64,000 bases of DNA from Bradyrhizobium sp. CB3481 (lineage in GTDB: Bacteria; Pseudomonadota; Alphaproteobacteria; Rhizobiales; Xanthobacteraceae): assembly GCF_029714305.1 (NCBI RefSeq), contig NZ_CP121647.1, positions 2,190,501 to 2,254,500 of the forward strand. Direction: 5' to 3'. Below, one piece after another: positions 49,894 through 58,308 of this stretch (positions within the stretch are counted from its first letter, which is position 1; each line of letters starts with the position of its first letter). The notes under the pieces are model-generated. The model was given only the letters and a program-made list of their open reading frames with translations. It ran no database searches and was not told the origin of the DNA. Both the position numbers and the translations under genes were made by a program.

Positions 49894-50807
49894 CGCTGAG
49901 TACGTCAGACTTCGAGCGGCCGAAGAACGAGGTCTGGGTCTATCGAGTTATCGACAACGTGCTGCGTGCATGCTTGCGCAAGCTTCCGCCGACGCAAGGG
50001 ATAGAGGCAATCGCGTTATGGTGGGGGTACAGATTTCGGCCGGCTCCACGCGTATCGCGGCTACGATCAGGTCCGCTCATTAGAACTGATCACACGGATT
50101 ACCTTCAGTTGCTCATCTACTATCTCGGAACGTTCGAGCCTTATTGCCTTCCTTTCCTCCGCGGGTGCGTTTCGAAAGGGGGCACGATTGTCGACGTTGG
50201 GGCCAATATCGGATTTTACACGCTCGAAGCCGCGGCAGCGGTTGGGTCATCGGGACATGTGGTTGCGATCGAGGCGGCTCCCTCTCACGCAAATGCACTT
50301 CGGCAAAACGTAGAGCTGAACGGGCTTCAGAATGTTTCGATTATAGAATCTGCCGTCGGGCATGCACATGGGGAAGCCACTCTTTCGCGCGCTGACGAAG
50401 ATAATTTGGGAATGTTCAGCCTCGGTGGCGCCGGTGGGGTCGAGTCCCACACCGTGACCGTCAGGACTATCGACGAATTGTTAGAAGAGCGCGGTGTTCA
50501 TTCCGTCGATCTGATCAAGATGGACATCGAAGGCTCGGAGTACAGTGCGCTATTGGGTGCGGATCGGATTTTGCGAACACTTCGACCTGCGATTTTGGTG
50601 GAGCTTAACGAGTCTGCGCTGCGCAGATGCGGGTCGTCTTCAAGCGAGGTACTAGGGCTCCTGCACGGCTTGAACTACCTGGGCTGGAAGATTGATCGGG
50701 ATTCGACGGAGCCGCTCGGAGACCACGATGAGGTCGACTGCATTGAGTGCATCTTCTTGCATCGCGGGAATCAGCCTCTCATTGAGAGGCTTGGATTGAA
50801 AATCTGA
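49890..50807 (+). CDS. FkbM-family methyltransferase
   Basis: 305 residues, ATGA-coupled to the flippase gene. SAM-dependent O-methyltransferase family that often decorates EPS sugars. Motif I IVDVGANIGFYTLEAAAAVGSSGHVVAIEAAPSHANALRQNVELN matches FkbM consensus, and the later VDLIKMDIEGSEYSALLGADRIL (IKxDxEGxE) is the family hallmark. The N-terminal 80 residues form an extra helical region (WWGYRFRPAPRVSRLR). No membrane segment. Substrate probably the sugar repeat unit built here. Confidence 0.9.
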   Translation: MTLSTSDFERPKNEVWVYRVIDNVLRACLRKLPPTQGIEAIALWWGYRFRPAPRVSRLRSGPLIRTDHTDYLQLLIYYLGTFEPYCLPFLRGCVSKGGTIVDVGANIGFYTLEAAAAVGSSGHVVAIEAAPSHANALRQNVELNGLQNVSIIESAVGHAHGEATLSRADEDNLGMFSLGGAGGVESHTVTVRTIDELLEERGVHSVDLIKMDIEGSEYSALLGADRILRTLRPAILVELNESALRRCGSSSSEVLGLLHGLNYLGWKIDRDSTEPLGDHDEVDCIECIFLHRGNQPLIERLGLKI

Positions 50808-50851
50808 GCGGTTGCCGCGTTTCGGAGGCGGGCCTTTGAATTGAGGAAGCG

Positions 50852-51988
50852 ATGCGAATTACGTTCATCCTGCCGACAGTCTCGTTGACCGGCGGGAACA
50901 AAGTCGTTGCCATTTACGCACAGAAATTGATGCAGAACGGCCATATTGTCAAATTGGTTTCTCCGCCTCCGAGACCGATGGCGCTACGAGCGAAGCTTCG
51001 GTCATGGCTGGTGGGGCGCGGTTGGCCCCCGGATGTGAAGAGTCTACAATCTCCCCTGGATGATGCTGATCTGGATCATACAGTGCTCGATCGCTGGCGT
51101 CCTGTCCGGGATCGCGATGTCCCTGACGCCGACGTCATCATTGCGACTTGGTGGGAAACAGCCGAATGGGTCAATGCGCTCGGACCTGAAAAAGGCGCCA
51201 AGGTCTACTTCATCCAAGGCCACGAGGTTTTTCCTTACCTTCCCACAGAAAGAAGCAAGGCAACCTACCACCTGCCGTTTCACAAGATCGTTGTTTCGAG
51301 ATGGCTGGAAAAAATAATGACGTTAGATTATGGCGATCCAAACGTGGACTTGGTTCCAAACAGCGTTGACCACGGACAGTTCTTTGCGCCCATTCGGGGC
51401 AAGGGGCACACGCCTACAGTCGGATTTCTTTACTCGAGCTCCGCGCCGAAAGGTTTGGATGTTTTGCTCGATGCATTAACTATCGTTCGTCGCCGCTGGC
51501 CCGATCTGACCTTTGTTGCATTCGGTAGTCAGTTGCCGATTGCGTCGCTTCCACTTCCCGAACGGACGAAATACCATCATCGTCCTCCGCAGGACAAAAT
51601 TCGCGACATCTATGCTGCCTGCGACGTCTGGGTCACCGCTAGTACGAGCGAGGGCTTCAATCTTCCGGCCATGGAAGCAATGGCCTGCCGTACGCCCGTC
51701 GTTTCCTCGCGGGTGGGCTGGCCCGAAGAGGCGGTCAAGACAGGGTGGAACGGTGTGTTGGTTGACGTCGATGACGTCAGCGGCCTTGCCGAGGGCATCG
51801 AATGGGTGCTTTCGCAGACCGACGAAGCCTGGCGAACGCTGTCGGCCAACGCCTTTGCGACGGTCGCTGAGAGTTCGTGGGAGGCCAGCGCCTTACTGTT
51901 CGAGGAAGCGCTGATCAGGGCGCAAGCCCGGGCGTCACGCGGAGAGATTTTGGGGGGGCGCGCCGGTCGCTGCGCTGGAAGAGGGTGA
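50852..51988 (+). CDS. Glycosyltransferase family 4
   Basis: 378 residues, GT-B fold retaining enzyme. N-terminal domain MRITFILPTVSLTGGNKVVAIYAQKLM with the GG.xxVv loop; middle part has KVYFIQGHEVF and FHKIVVSRWL. The C-terminal GT4 domain shows VDLVPNSVDHGQF, PTVGFLYSSSAPKGLDVLLDAL, then STSEGFNLPAMEAMACRTPVVSSRVGWPEEAV, the ExFGxxxxEAMA-type donor loop. The last 25 residues are Arg/Gly/Ala-rich and look unlike the rest. It starts 44 bases after the FkbM gene and is likely the last gene of the plus-strand unit. Confidence 0.92.
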   Translation: MRITFILPTVSLTGGNKVVAIYAQKLMQNGHIVKLVSPPPRPMALRAKLRSWLVGRGWPPDVKSLQSPLDDADLDHTVLDRWRPVRDRDVPDADVIIATWWETAEWVNALGPEKGAKVYFIQGHEVFPYLPTERSKATYHLPFHKIVVSRWLEKIMTLDYGDPNVDLVPNSVDHGQFFAPIRGKGHTPTVGFLYSSSAPKGLDVLLDALTIVRRRWPDLTFVAFGSQLPIASLPLPERTKYHHRPPQDKIRDIYAACDVWVTASTSEGFNLPAMEAMACRTPVVSSRVGWPEEAVKTGWNGVLVDVDDVSGLAEGIEWVLSQTDEAWRTLSANAFATVAESSWEASALLFEEALIRAQARASRGEILGGRAGRCAGRG

Positions 51989-52274
51989 GATCAGGCTGGG
52001 CCGTGACGGCGCGCATTTCATGTCCCGGATACAAGCGTGCGTGAGTGCCGCAGGCGGGGCTGCTCTACTTTGCAGGGATTGTTTTCGCAATTTTTGTCTC
52101 CAACCTGCGGAGTGCCGTCGACGGAAGCCGCATGGTGGCTGCAACTGGCGCACTCCGACACCTGCCAAAGCACCTGGTCCTGACCGCGCGCCGTCGGCGC
52201 GGCGTAAACGTTCGAATGATTGTTCGTCCGATAGACGGGGCAGGCTCCAATCGATTTCACGGAGGGTTCCCGGA
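51989..52274. other. Intergenic region between convergent glycosyltransferase genes
   Basis: 286 bases. Weak frames on both strands, including a Cys-rich minus-strand one (52018-52296) with an overlapping end, but no good start or ribosome site. No terminator hairpin with T-run was found. Confidence 0.35.
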
Positions 52275-53489
52275 CTAATTGAACAGCTTGTCGCAATCTT
52301 GCATCTTGGCTGTGGCAAATGTCGTCGACAAAATCCGATCGACGGCGGCCGGAAGGCTAAATGATCTGTCCAAGAACTGGAGCGATAATGCGTGACATTG
52401 GGATCGCAATTGGTGGTAAAGTTTCGGATCCTGGATCAATGATAGGATCGCGCGCACATAGCCTTCGATTTCGTCCGTTGCGACCTCGATCGTGGCAGCA
52501 CCGATCACGTCCGCCGCGTGCGCGACCTCGCTGGTGATCACCGGCAGCCCGGAAAGCATGGCCTCCGCGCACACCGCCGGCACGCCCTCGGTGAACGTGC
52601 TGCGCGTTGGAATGATGACCGCGTGAGCTCTGGCATAGATATCGAGAAGATGTCTGCGTTCAACGTGTCCATGGATTAGAATGTTGATCGCGTCGTCGTA
52701 TTTGACCATACGCTTCAGCTCCCGCAGCGCAGGTCCATCTCCACAAACCTCGAAGACGATCGGTGTCTCGCAGCGAAGCTGCAGTTGCCGGGCGATTTCT
52801 GGAATATCCAGGATTCCCTTGTTGCTCTCGGCGCGCCCAACGAATAGGACCCTGAAGGGACCTCCGTCATATGGGACGCCGAGCTTGAAGCCATCTCGTT
52901 CGAACTGGCAACGATATTGGAAGAACGCTGCGTTCCCGCGTGCCTCACCTGCAAATTGTCTCTCGCATTCCGGCGAAACGCCCACAGCGGCCAATGCCCC
53001 ATGACGAAAGAACCTGGCATTGAGCCATCGAACAGTCCTTGCGACTGGACCGCGCGGAGCATGGCCCCGGGGCCAAAGTGCGTTGTGCATATCGACCAGG
53101 ACTTTAATTCCCAGCATTCTAAAGAAGCAGAATGTAAACGGTGGGGCCGTGCCCAGATCAAGGATGGCCACGACCGCGCCAAATCTCCACGCGCGTCGCG
53201 CGAGATACAGCGCGTACCACATCCCGCAAATGTAGAACCAAAGCCCTGACGCCTCCGGAATCGGCTTTGGCCTGTTTTCGACGCGTATCGTGCCGTTCTG
53301 CAACTCATCCACGCGGGAATTGTACGAGATAGCGAGAACCTCGAATTCGCGGTGCCGGCAATAGGACAAGAACTGCTCGGAATAGGCGATACTGGTGCCA
53401 CCGATAACCGCTCCGGCGATCGCGGCCTTCCGTGCTGCAACGATGTCGCCCGGCCCGAGAGCTGCAAATACCTTCGTGCTGATCGTCAT
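52275..53489 (-). CDS. Glycosyltransferase family 4 (second)
   Basis: 404 residues from the ATG at 53489, with an in-frame upstream extension of 49 codons that looks non-coding. GT-B fold: AGAVIGGTSIAYSEQFLSYC, a hydrophobic stretch (GLWFYICGMWYALYLARRAWRFGAVVAILDLG) and VLVDMHNALWPRG in the first domain; FRVLFVGRAESNKGILDIPEIARQL, CGDGPALRELKRMV, NILIHGHVERRHLLDIYARAHAVIIPTRSTFTEGVPAVCAEAMLSGLPVITS in the second. The last segment is the GT4 donor loop. A sugar transferase for the EPS repeat; transcribed opposite to the GT4 at 50852. Confidence 0.9.
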   Translation of the reverse strand: MTISTKVFAALGPGDIVAARKAAIAGAVIGGTSIAYSEQFLSYCRHREFEVLAISYNSRVDELQNGTIRVENRPKPIPEASGLWFYICGMWYALYLARRAWRFGAVVAILDLGTAPPFTFCFFRMLGIKVLVDMHNALWPRGHAPRGPVARTVRWLNARFFRHGALAAVGVSPECERQFAGEARGNAAFFQYRCQFERDGFKLGVPYDGGPFRVLFVGRAESNKGILDIPEIARQLQLRCETPIVFEVCGDGPALRELKRMVKYDDAINILIHGHVERRHLLDIYARAHAVIIPTRSTFTEGVPAVCAEAMLSGLPVITSEVAHAADVIGAATIEVATDEIEGYVRAILSLIQDPKLYHQLRSQCHALSLQFLDRSFSLPAAVDRILSTTFATAKMQDCDKLFN

Positions 53490-53810
53490 TGGATTGCGAC
53501 TGCTAGTGGATCCAGGTGGACGGTACTTCCTCGCAAACGCAAAATCCCTCCTACCGAGGCTGGAAAGGATTGCGCCGGCAATGCAAGTTTCGTAGCAATC
53601 GGCGCCAGCATTCCAGTTCAATAATAGATGTTGCAAGGTGAGTTCACCCGAACGCCACCGGCAGTATTCAATTTTCCCGTATTCGCGTGGAGCCGAACAA
53701 AGGTTTAATGAACGCTGAAGTCAAGTCCGGATAACTACTAGACCACAGCGGAAATCGGCGTCCTTTCTTTGCTGATGGTCTGCACCGGGAAGGTCGCCGA
53801 TGTTGGCAGC

Positions 53811-55997
53811 TCACCTGACCGCAGCGAGCCAGCCGTCCAATACGTCGTGCACGCCTTCCTTTAGGATGCGCTCGCGCGTGGAGGCGGGCTGCCATCCGAG
53901 TTCGGAACGCGCCCGGGTGCAGTCGAAGATCGCCTTCTGCGTCCTGGTTTCCCAGTCGCGGTAACTCGGGATGCGGATCCTGTCAGGATGTCCTGTTGCC
54001 ATCTTGATCACCCATTTGGCGAGGTCGGAAACATAGAACTGCCAGATCGGCCTATGAATGACCGACAGATTTATTCCGGAGCCCTTTTGCAATGCGTCCA
54101 GATATTCCTGCGCTGAAACCAGGGGATAGTCGATCAGGTTAAACGAGCGGCCCTCAATTCCCGGAACCTGAATGCCGCGAACCAGCGCCGCAGCCACGTC
54201 ACTCGCAAGCACAAAGGGCAGCTTGTGGTGTCCGTCGCCCCAAACTTCGCACACATTCTGGTTGAATCGTCCGACACCCCAGTGGAACGGATTGCCACCC
54301 TTGCCGATGACAATGCCGGGCCGGAAAATCACCAGCGGCAGGCGGCTGCTGCGATACATCTCCATCAGCAGGTCTTCGGAAGCAGCCTTGGCACGCGAAT
54401 AGTAGTCACGGCGCGATATGTGCGGATCCAGCGGCGTTGCTTCCGTGATCGTTCCAGCGCCGGACCCCGCGTAATAGGAAGCGATCGTTCCAGTGTAGAT
54501 GAGCCGCTTCACCTTCGCTTCGAGACAAATTGCCGCAATCAGGCGCGTCGGCTTCACGTCGTAGTCCAGGTATTCCTGCCACGTCTTCGCGGGCGCGTGC
54601 GCCAGATGATAAACAAACTCGATGTCGGCCATGGCCGAGCGGAGATCCGCTTCATTGCGAATGTCGCCCCGAACGATGTCAAGACGTTCGCTCCGTAGTT
54701 CTTCCAGCACTGCTGACGAGCCGCGGATCATCGCACGCACGCCGTAGCCGCTAGACAGCAGTTGCTGGATGAGCTCCTGGCCTATGAAGCCGGATCCCCC
54801 GAGCACGAGGACGGTCGGCGTGACCGTCGCCAATCGCGTTGTGGTCGGCACGGCCCTCGGTTTCGGCACGATGGCGGCAGCCTCGATCGTATTGGCGCAT
54901 TGTTCGATGACGTCGCGACCGCGTTTGCCATCAATGCGTTGATCGAGCGGCGCGGATCTCCGGATCGCTGAATAGAACGCCGCGATCGCATCCTGTATCG
55001 AGTTCTGGAACGGATTGCCGCGCCGGCTCAGCTTGAGCTTCCCCGTGACGTAGTCAAGCATGGTTCTGCGGGCTTGCGAGCGCAGTTGGCCGGCGAGCCT
55101 GTTGGTTCGCAAATAGCGATCGATATCCGGGTCGGAGGGGGTACCGCGATCGACGGTGCAGATATTGGCATCGAAATCGAGCGTGGCAGAGCCGAACAGA
55201 CCGCGGACGAAGATTTTTCGCTGGGCAAATCCGGGGCCGAAATTGATGTCTATGCTCAGTTCCGCTGCCCCGACATTGGATCGTATTCGCCATCGCCGGA
55301 AAGCGCGCCCGCCTCCAGGCAACTCAACCTCCCGGTCGGCTATCACAGAGGGGCAGGCGGGTTGACCAAGAAGGTCCAGCACCGCGGAATATAGATGCGG
55401 CCCAGTTTCGAGCATCAGATTCCCGGGCTCGCGCAGCATCCAGCTATCGAAGGGCCCGAGTCTGATCTGCGGCATCTCGAACAGATGATGGATGGTGACG
55501 TGGCTTATCGGTCCTAGCGCGCCGCTTCTGACAGTGTCTCGCAATTGCCGATAAGCATCCGAGAACAGAAAGTTGTGGCTGACGCCAAGATATAGTTTTT
55601 TCTCCGTGGCCAACCTGACGAGTTCGTCGGCCTCGGCGACCGTGGTGCACATCGGCTTTTCCAGAAAGACGTGAACGCCAGCCTCGAGCGCTGATTTGGC
55701 CAGGCGGAAATGGTGGTCCGGAGGCACCAGCAGATGGACGCAGTCGATCCGTTGGGTCTGGAGCATGGACGATAGCGAATCATAAGCGAACGGCACGCTC
55801 CAGCGCTGAGCGAAGGCTTCGGCGCTACGAAGGTTTGCATCTGCTACACAGACGAGGTCGACCTCGGAGGTCGCTTGAATGGCCCGGGCATGAAAATCGG
55901 CGATATAACCGGTTCCAACGATTCCCGATTTGAGCGTCGTCCTATTTGCCTCGAGAGCACGAGAGCGAGAAGCATTGCTATGCGCATGTTCGTTCAC
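53811..55997 (-). CDS. Gfo/Idh/MocA oxidoreductase fused to an NAD-dependent epimerase/dehydratase (SDR)
   Basis: 728 residues from a GTG. Residues 23-370 are a Gfo/Idh/MocA-type dehydrogenase: GIVGTGYIADFHARAI, EKPMCTT (Lys114 is the catalytic-type Lys of EKP), and a beta-sheet domain with INFGPGFAQRKIFVRGLFGSATLDFD. Residues 395-728 are an extended SDR: VLVLGGSGFIG (397-407), HLAHAPAKTW, YTGTIAS and active-site Y533-S-R-A-K537, with FRPGIVIGKGG. Both dinucleotide sites look intact, so the protein could do two sequential redox or epimerisation steps on a UDP-sugar. It is transcribed after the GT2 gene with a 56-base gap. The fusion is unusual to me. Confidence 0.9.
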   Translation of the reverse strand: MNEHAHSNASRSRALEANRTTLKSGIVGTGYIADFHARAIQATSEVDLVCVADANLRSAEAFAQRWSVPFAYDSLSSMLQTQRIDCVHLLVPPDHHFRLAKSALEAGVHVFLEKPMCTTVAEADELVRLATEKKLYLGVSHNFLFSDAYRQLRDTVRSGALGPISHVTIHHLFEMPQIRLGPFDSWMLREPGNLMLETGPHLYSAVLDLLGQPACPSVIADREVELPGGGRAFRRWRIRSNVGAAELSIDINFGPGFAQRKIFVRGLFGSATLDFDANICTVDRGTPSDPDIDRYLRTNRLAGQLRSQARRTMLDYVTGKLKLSRRGNPFQNSIQDAIAAFYSAIRRSAPLDQRIDGKRGRDVIEQCANTIEAAAIVPKPRAVPTTTRLATVTPTVLVLGGSGFIGQELIQQLLSSGYGVRAMIRGSSAVLEELRSERLDIVRGDIRNEADLRSAMADIEFVYHLAHAPAKTWQEYLDYDVKPTRLIAAICLEAKVKRLIYTGTIASYYAGSGAGTITEATPLDPHISRRDYYSRAKAASEDLLMEMYRSSRLPLVIFRPGIVIGKGGNPFHWGVGRFNQNVCEVWGDGHHKLPFVLASDVAAALVRGIQVPGIEGRSFNLIDYPLVSAQEYLDALQKGSGINLSVIHRPIWQFYVSDLAKWVIKMATGHPDRIRIPSYRDWETRTQKAIFDCTRARSELGWQPASTRERILKEGVHDVLDGWLAAVR

Positions 55998-56053
55998 AAT
56001 TCGTTTGCCTGATTAATGGGAGGGGAGCGCGTTCAATTGGGAGCTATCGGCCG

Positions 56054-57037
56054 TCACTTATGCTCGATGATCGTTGGACGCCGTTTCAGCGATCGATCGC
56101 GGAAATAACGTAACGCTCCCAAACTTTCTGGAAATCGGGCGAGCACCTGAAAGAATGCAATCCTAGCCCGGTCACGGATGTCTCCGATCCCTGCAGCGAT
56201 CAGTCGCAATACCTGAAGTGGGTAAACGAGGATCATCAGTGCCCAAACCGGTCCGAGGACGATTGCCGCGGCCACGCAAAGGGCAGGTATCCCTAGTCCC
56301 CACAGCAAGGCACGTCGGAGTTCCCACACGAAGTGCCGTTCTGGAGGGGCGCCATGCAGGTCTGCGCCTTGGGCAAACGCATAGCCGGCGCGCATGCTGC
56401 GCTTCCACCACTGACCGAAATGCGTCATTGCGGCGTCATGCGTCGCCATCCAGCGATCCAGTCGCCAAATGCGCCAGCGGGCTGCGCGCAATCGAACGCA
56501 AAGCTCATCCTCCTCTGCGGCGATCACGTCGTGCCGGTAGCCGCCGACGGCCTTCAGCGCAAGACTTCGATGCATCACGTTGCCGGCGCACGATGTGATT
56601 TCGCCGACCGGTCCATTCCATTCCTGCTGGCAAAGCCAATTGTAGATGGAGCGCTCCGGATAACGCTCGCGCAGCAATCCGCAAACCGCCGCTACGTCGA
56701 CCTTCTCTTCCAAGAGCGAAATGGCGGCATCGGTCCATCCAGGCGTCAACACGCAATCACCATCGACGAACTGCACATACGCAAGTTGAGGTGCGATTTC
56801 CTGCAGGCGCCGGAAACCGGCGTTTCGCGCGCGCCCAGCCGTGAAAGGAACACTGTTGTCCAGCGTAACGATCTCTGCGCCCAGACTCCGGGCTCTCTCC
56901 ACTGATCCGTCGGTCGAGCCGGAATCCACATAGACGACCCGGGCGGCGGCCGACAAGGACTTGATGCAGGATGCGAGGCGATCACCTTCGTTTCGCCCGA
57001 TAGCAACTGCGCCGAACTCGATGGAACCTGCTGACAT
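56054..57037 (-). CDS. Glycosyltransferase family 2
   Basis: 327 residues. GT-A fold: FGAVAIGRNEGDRLASCIKSL, YVDSGSTDGSVERARSLGAEIVTLDN, then VQFVDGDCVLTPGW with the DGD metal motif. EITSCAGNVMHRSLALKAVGGYRHDVIAAEEDELCVRLRAARWRIWRLDRWM is the acceptor/EDE region. A pair of hydrophobic helices near the C-terminus (LLWGLGIPALCVAAAIVLGPVWALMILVYPLQVL) places it at the inner membrane. Likely builds the EPS repeat unit. First gene of a minus-strand pair with the oxidoreductase-SDR fusion. Confidence 0.92.
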   Translation of the reverse strand: MSAGSIEFGAVAIGRNEGDRLASCIKSLSAAARVVYVDSGSTDGSVERARSLGAEIVTLDNSVPFTAGRARNAGFRRLQEIAPQLAYVQFVDGDCVLTPGWTDAAISLLEEKVDVAAVCGLLRERYPERSIYNWLCQQEWNGPVGEITSCAGNVMHRSLALKAVGGYRHDVIAAEEDELCVRLRAARWRIWRLDRWMATHDAAMTHFGQWWKRSMRAGYAFAQGADLHGAPPERHFVWELRRALLWGLGIPALCVAAAIVLGPVWALMILVYPLQVLRLIAAGIGDIRDRARIAFFQVLARFPESLGALRYFRDRSLKRRPTIIEHK

Positions 57038-57357
57038 TTTATTTCACGACTTCCTCAAGCGCGGGCTGATCAATGTTCTCGTCGGGGCGGAAAGCCAAGT
57101 TCCAGTCGACTATCACCTTCGAAAATTGGGTCGGTCGTACGAGAATACGGGTTCTTTGCTATGATCTCCGGAGTGGGCGCCGTTCGCTTCCGCGGGCCGA
57201 AAGCGACCCGCGCCGGTTAGCACATGAGAGCGGCTGAGGGGCGGCCATTTTGGACTTTTAAATCGGGGTCCGCTTTTAACATTAAGAAGAGGAAAGATAG
57301 GCGGGAGAGACGTGTACATGTTAAAATAACCGGGTTCGTCGGCTCCGGAGTAGCGAA
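57038..57357. other. Divergent intergenic region
   Basis: 320 bases between the GT2 gene (minus) and the methyltransferase gene (plus). No gene seen. An A/T-rich stretch at 57250-57330 (TTTTAAATC, TTTTAACATTAAG, GTTAAAATAACC) probably contains promoters. Confidence 0.5.
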
Positions 57358-58179
57358 TTGTCCAACGAAAAGTCTCTACAATCCGAAAAATACCTTAGTC
57401 AGGTGGATATTCACTCGCAGTGGCAGTCGGACTATCTAAACCCCGAGCTCGATCGGTTCTACGACCTTGCCTTCGCTGATATTGTCAAAGTCCTCAACGC
57501 TCGGCCGCAGGACAAGATACTCGATGCGGGCTGCGGGTATTGCTACCACACGACACGGCTCGCCCGAAGTGGGGCGACCATCACGGCCGTCGATTTCTCA
57601 GACGCCGCGCTCGCTGCCGCTCAGCACACGATCGCAAGGGCCGGCGTCGCCGATCGGGTAAATCTTCAACAAGCCGACCTGACGAAATTGCCTTTTCCCG
57701 ACAACTCGTTCGATTTTGTCGTGAGCTGGGGCGTCCTCATGCACATCCCGGAACTGGAGGCGGCGCTTGCGGAGCTCTCGCGTGTGCTAAAGCCAGCCGG
57801 CGTACTCGTTCTCTGCGAGAATAACGTCAACTCTCTCGATGTGACCATTCGCGAGCGGGCCGTCAATGTCATCAAGAAACTGATAGGGAGAACAGTTCCC
57901 GAAATGCGAAAAACCAAAAGTGGAACAGAGGCTTGGATTAAAGAGGAAGGGGGCGGGCTGATGGTTCGGAAGACGAGAATTTCCTTCCTTGCTGAATTCC
58001 TGAAGACAAGGGGCCTGATTGAGTTCGAGCGAACGGCCGGACAGTTCACGGAACTCTACACCAACCTGCCGTCGAAGACCCTGAAGCGACTCGTCTATGC
58101 CTTGAACATGCTCTATTACACGCGTGTTAGACTGCCATCGCCCGCGATGGGGAATATAATTTATTACCGCAAAATATAG
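57358..58179 (+). CDS. Class I SAM-dependent methyltransferase (UbiE/COQ5-like)
   Basis: 273 residues. The TTG at 57358 is supported by a GGAG ribosome site seven bases upstream. Motif I KILDAGCGYCYHTTRLARSGATITAVDFSDAALAAAQ, then VNLQQADLTKLPFPDNSFDFVVSWGVLMHIPELEAALAELSRVLKPAGVLVL, which is motif II/III of the ubiquinone-type methyltransferases. The C-terminal 100 residues (IRERAVNVIKKLIGRTVPEMRKTKS ...) form a substrate domain. Likely methylates a sugar or lipid-linked intermediate. About 130 bases before the WecG-STAS gene, same strand. Confidence 0.9.
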   Translation: MSNEKSLQSEKYLSQVDIHSQWQSDYLNPELDRFYDLAFADIVKVLNARPQDKILDAGCGYCYHTTRLARSGATITAVDFSDAALAAAQHTIARAGVADRVNLQQADLTKLPFPDNSFDFVVSWGVLMHIPELEAALAELSRVLKPAGVLVLCENNVNSLDVTIRERAVNVIKKLIGRTVPEMRKTKSGTEAWIKEEGGGLMVRKTRISFLAEFLKTRGLIEFERTAGQFTELYTNLPSKTLKRLVYALNMLYYTRVRLPSPAMGNIIYYRKI

Positions 58180-58308
58180 CGTATTATCGTTGATATTAAT
58201 CAAGAACTTAGAATCCAAGGGGTCCAGGGTTTCAATTCTAGCCGCGCTCAAGTAATATTTTATTAATTAAATGCCGAGATGCCGGGCCGTTAATTCTAGA
58301 GAGCAATT

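Noticed and set aside
52018..52296. Cysteine-containing minus-strand frame of 92 codons
   Set aside because: It overlaps the end of the GT4 gene on the same strand, has no good start and no family; not called as a gene.
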